From Sphingomonas sp. CROZ-RG-20F-R02-07 (lineage in GTDB: Bacteria > Pseudomonadota > Alphaproteobacteria > Sphingomonadales > Sphingomonadaceae): a DNA stretch of 64,000 bases. The notes beneath the pieces were generated by a model. The model was not told where the DNA came from. It saw only the letters and a list, made by a program, of their open reading frames with translations, and did no database searches. The position numbers and the translations under genes are program-made. Of the stretch, positions 61,181 to 64,000 are shown piece after piece (positions within the stretch are counted from its first letter, which is position 1; each line of letters begins with the position of its first letter). The stretch spans positions 730,315 through 794,314 of the forward strand of contig NZ_JAKNQJ010000001.1 in assembly GCF_022662335.1 (NCBI RefSeq). Reading direction: 5' to 3'.

Positions 61181-62842
61181 TTAGAACAGCAAGGCGAGCC
61201 GCGCCGACACGCGCGGACGGCGATCACCGGTGTCGAGCCGGACATGGTCGATCGGCACTGCCACCTCGATCCCCCCATCGAACGGACCATGGCCGAACCG
61301 CACCCCGCCCCCGGTGGAGAACAGGCTGCCCCCGCCGATCCCATCGCGGAGGTTGTTCACGGTGCCGCCGTCGGCGAAGCCATAGAGCGACAGGCGCCGC
61401 GGCAGCACCGCGAAGGTGCGATGCAGGTCGAGCTGCAACTCGGCCGAGCCGAGCACGCCCTGGTCGCCGGTCCGCTCGCTATAATCATAGGCGCGACCGA
61501 ACCCGGGGCCACCGAGGCTGATCTCGGCCGAGGCGAGCAGCGGGCGCGAGGCCAATTGCGCGACGCTTGCGAGCTGAAGCGCGAGCGGTCCCGCCACGCT
61601 GCCGGTCCAGTCCGTCTGGAACGTGCCCGTCACGAACCGCGCATCGCCATCGACGCGCGAGGCGAAGGGATCGCCCTCCCTGGTGGCGCCGAGCACCGGC
61701 AGCCCCGCGGCGACCGACACCGACTGGCGCAGCGTTCCACCGGCGAACGGGGTAGACGCGCGCAACGTGCCCGTCGCGACCGTCAGGCGATCGTCGCGGA
61801 AGAGGCCGCCGTGCAGGCTCTGCTGGTTGACGATCGTGCGTACTTCGCCGTCGAGCCACAGGCTCACCGCCCGCGATCGTTTCAGGACGGCGCTGTAGCC
61901 GATCGCGCCGCCATAGCTGCGCCCGGTCAGATCGAGATAGGACAGATCGCCGCCGGCATGAGTCGCGCCGTAGAAGCCGGTGAGCGACAGGACGCCGCCC
62001 GATCGGCCGACGCCCATCCCATACCGCGCACTGCCGAATTCGAACTCGCCCGGATCGGCAGGCGTCTGCGACGCGATCAAGGCGAGTTCGTCGCCCGCAC
62101 GCAGCACGCCGCGAAGGCTGCCCAGTTCGGTCGTTCGCCACGGGCCGATCTCGCGGGTGCCGCGATTGTCCGCCTGGACGAAGGCGGTGGCGCGATCGAC
62201 CGCGATGGTGACGAGCAGGACCCCGAAGCCGTTCTCGCGGATATAGCGCGTGCTGCGCACCGACACGCCGGGAATGTCGCCGACGAGCAGGATCGCCCGT
62301 TCGAGCTCGGCGCGGGTGACGCCGGCATGGGTCACCAGCCGGGAGAGGATCCGGTCGGCGGCGGCGTTGCTGGCGCCGAGCGAGCGCACCGCATCCACCT
62401 TGCCGGGATCGAGCGTCACCACCAGCCGCTCGCCGGACAGCGTCTGGGGCTGGATCGACGCCGAGGCGAACACCAGGCCGCGCGCCCGCGCCACATCGGC
62501 GACCGCACGGGCGAGCTGGACCAGATCGTCGGGCGTCAGCGCGCCGATCCGGAACGGCGCGACTGCGGCGGCGAACGCCACCCGCGGGATATCGTCCGCA
62601 CCCTCCACCACCACGCTGCTCGCGTGCACCGTGCCGGCGATCTTCACCTGCGCTGCCCCGGTGGCGGGCGGCTGGATCGCGGTCGGCGCTTTCGGCTCCG
62701 GCGCCGGCGGCGCGGGCAGGCTGCGCGTGATGAGCGCTGGATCGAGCCGATCCGGCAGCACCTGCGCGTCGGCGCCCGCCGCGATCGTCAGCGCTGCGAA
62801 TCCCAGCGTCGCTCCGATCCAGTCCGCCACTCCCGATCTCAT
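61181..62842 (-). CDS. TpsB/ShlB-type outer membrane transporter (POTRA + beta barrel)
   Basis: A 553-residue two-partner secretion transporter. It has a signal region (GATLGFAALTIAAGADAQ), a Pro-rich linker, POTRA domains (about 65-210, with VRSTRYIRENGFGVLLVTI) and a 16-strand barrel to the C-terminal Phe (PRVSARLALLF). FhaC-like proteins export large TpsA exoproteins. The ATG at 62842 is used over a TTG two codons upstream. The TpsA partner is not in the window unless the divergent FecR protein or genes beyond it fill that role. Confidence 0.88.
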   Translation of the reverse strand: MRSGVADWIGATLGFAALTIAAGADAQVLPDRLDPALITRSLPAPPAPEPKAPTAIQPPATGAAQVKIAGTVHASSVVVEGADDIPRVAFAAAVAPFRIGALTPDDLVQLARAVADVARARGLVFASASIQPQTLSGERLVVTLDPGKVDAVRSLGASNAAADRILSRLVTHAGVTRAELERAILLVGDIPGVSVRSTRYIRENGFGVLLVTIAVDRATAFVQADNRGTREIGPWRTTELGSLRGVLRAGDELALIASQTPADPGEFEFGSARYGMGVGRSGGVLSLTGFYGATHAGGDLSYLDLTGRSYGGAIGYSAVLKRSRAVSLWLDGEVRTIVNQQSLHGGLFRDDRLTVATGTLRASTPFAGGTLRQSVSVAAGLPVLGATREGDPFASRVDGDARFVTGTFQTDWTGSVAGPLALQLASVAQLASRPLLASAEISLGGPGFGRAYDYSERTGDQGVLGSAELQLDLHRTFAVLPRRLSLYGFADGGTVNNLRDGIGGGSLFSTGGGVRFGHGPFDGGIEVAVPIDHVRLDTGDRRPRVSARLALLF

Positions 62843-62999
62843 GTCCAACCGTCCCCTTCGGCCGGAGGACTAGGCGCCAAGGTCTTGATAAAGGGTTTCT
62901 TCTTTTAATTCCCCGTTCACCGTTCGGCGAAACGATCGGGGAAGGACCTGCGGGTAAAATCGCGTCCATCGGCCCGAACCAGGGTCGCAGGGGATCACT

Positions 63000-64000
63000 A
63001 TGCAACGTCGCCGATTCGCGACCACGACCTATCGCCGCTGGCTGGCGACCACCGCGCTTCTGGTGCCGGCCGCCGCCTCGGCGGGCACGCCAGCCTGGAC
63101 GATCAGCGAGGCCGCGGGCCCGGTGACGATCCTGCATGCCGGCGTCTCGCGCGTGGCGATGCGCAGCGGCACGGTAGGCCCCGGCGACATCGTGCGCACG
63201 GGGCCCAATGGCCGCGCGGTGATCGCCCGTGGCCAGGAATATGTGCTCGTCGCGCCCGCCTCGCAGGTTCGCCTGCCCGCGGTCGAGCAGAAGGGCGCGA
63301 TCGCCCAGATGGTTCAGGACGCGGGCGACGTCGTGTTCATGATCCGCAAGATGGCGACGCCGCATTTCGCGGTGCAGACGCCGTATCTCGCCGCCGTCGT
63401 GAAGGGAACCACCTTCAGCGTCAGCGTCGGCGAGGGCGGCGCGCGGGTGAAGGTGCTCGAAGGCGCGGTCGATGTGGCCACGCCGGATGGCGGCGCACAC
63501 GAACTGCTGCGGCCCGGTGGCACCATCGCGGTGGACGCCAGCCGGCTGACCGCGCTGCGCGTGACGATGGGCGGCGTCGATCATTTCGTCCGCAGCAAGG
63601 ACGACAAGGGCCCCGCCACGCCGGCGGCGCCCACCACGCGGTCGCGCCCTGCTCCGGCGCCCGCGGCCGCGACGCCCGCGATCGCCGCGCCCGTCGCCGA
63701 ACCCACGGTCTCGCTCGCCCGCCTCACCGGCGGGCTGGTGAGCGACGATGCGGTGGTCGTACCGGCCGTGGTCCCCGCGTCGACGGTCCTGCCCGGTGCG
63801 GCCGCCAATGTCGGGATCGCCGGCTCGGCGACGCCGCAGGCGACGCTGGCCGTCGCGCATGCGAGCAACGCCGAAGCCGTCGTCGCGGTGAACAACGCGA
63901 TGACCCACGAACTCGCTATCGAACGCGCGACCGCGCTCGCCAACCAGCGCGCCGCCGATGCCGCAGCCCAGGCCGCCGCGACCGAGCAGGCCGTGGCGCA
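63000..64000 (+). CDS. FecR-domain secreted protein (3' end beyond the window)
   Basis: An open frame from ATG 63000 to the edge, at least 333 codons, not stopped in the window. It has a basic N-terminus and signal (MQRRRFATTTYRRWLATTAL, then LVPAAASAG). A FecR domain follows at about 30-190: SEAAGPVTILHAGVSRVAMR, GDIVRTGPNGRAVIA, then HFAVQTPYLAAVVKGTTFSV and VKVLEGAVDVATPDGG. Then come an Ala/Pro-rich linker and an Ala-rich helical region. AGGGGAT precedes the start. It is divergent from the TpsB-CHASE2 pair. FecR domains of this periplasmic kind often occur beside CHASE2 and TPS genes. Confidence 0.85.
   Translation, partial: MQRRRFATTTYRRWLATTALLVPAAASAGTPAWTISEAAGPVTILHAGVSRVAMRSGTVGPGDIVRTGPNGRAVIARGQEYVLVAPASQVRLPAVEQKGAIAQMVQDAGDVVFMIRKMATPHFAVQTPYLAAVVKGTTFSVSVGEGGARVKVLEGAVDVATPDGGAHELLRPGGTIAVDASRLTALRVTMGGVDHFVRSKDDKGPATPAAPTTRSRPAPAPAAATPAIAAPVAEPTVSLARLTGGLVSDDAVVVPAVVPASTVLPGAAANVGIAGSATPQATLAVAHASNAEAVVAVNNAMTHELAIERATALANQRAADAAAQAAATEQAVA

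Noticed and set aside
1..64000. CRISPR arrays, tRNA or rRNA genes, insertion sequences
   Set aside because: No regularly spaced repeats, tRNA-like cloverleaf ends, rRNA stretches or transposase genes were noticed by eye; a dedicated scan was not possible.

Overview
The window is GC-rich chromosomal DNA from an alphaproteobacterium, most likely a Sphingomonas-type sphingomonad. This rests on gene content and layout (fused cysNC, CopA/CopB copper cluster, HPr-rel-A type kinase cassette), a GTTC-N7-GTTC LexA box upstream of dinB, and dispersed 'cttcgacaagctc' palindromes between convergent genes. These are family-level recognitions; no database search was run. No rRNA, tRNA, CRISPR array, insertion sequence or prophage was seen.

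Layout: (1) 1-3925 is core: fabD, a GxxExxY-family gene flanked by perfect 23-bp inverted repeats, fabG and acpP on the minus strand, then rpsF-rpsR-rplI on plus. (2) 4109-5415 is a translationally coupled pair, a YqcI/YcgG (GntA-type) heme protein and a DUF1989 protein. (3) 5498-10764 is a stress-type run: SRPBCC protein, zinc alcohol dehydrogenase, SDR, DUF4142 protein and large catalase KatE. (4) 11454-14260 is sulfate activation (cysD, cysNC). (5) 14278-21166 is acyl-CoA metabolism: CoA-transferase, two-subunit acyl-CoA dehydrogenase, YfcG-like GST, acyl-CoA ligase and thioesterase. (6) 21264-26898 holds an EF-hand protein, a two-component system, an alpha-glucosidase and an MHS transporter.

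(7) 27144-34051 is the most striking region, a locus of R-body (RebB, 'killing trait') genes. A Crp/Fnr regulator is divergent from four tandem, near-identical rebB paralogues. Three divergent RebB-like genes, two unrecognised genes and a 545-residue regulator follow on the same strand. The regulator joins a GAF-like region, a degenerate sigma-54-type AAA+ domain with no GAFTGA loop, and an AraC-type DNA-binding domain. The array probably encodes subunits of a refractile-body ribbon.

(8) 34048-38230 is copB-copA plus a phospholipase D-family enzyme in one overlapping operon. (9) 38384-40663 has SOS-type dinB and an unusual membrane protein with a C-terminal SET domain. (10) 40841-44574 has a REC-GGDEF-EAL protein and a histidine kinase. 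(11) 44640-49374 has a ROK sugar kinase, glmS, a PIN/RHH toxin-antitoxin pair with an operator-like palindrome, and glmU. (12) 49437-52970 has gph, a VanZ-like protein and, convergently, a four-gene cassette (Tat-type exported protein, PqqD-like protein, HprK-related kinase, nucleotidyltransferase) of unknown function. (13) 53104-58821 has phoR-phoB, a small secreted protein, an SDR, a membrane protein and a secreted serine protease. (14) 58878-64000 has a CHASE2-GGDEF-EAL protein, a TpsB-type outer-membrane transporter and, divergently, a FecR-domain protein that runs off the right edge.
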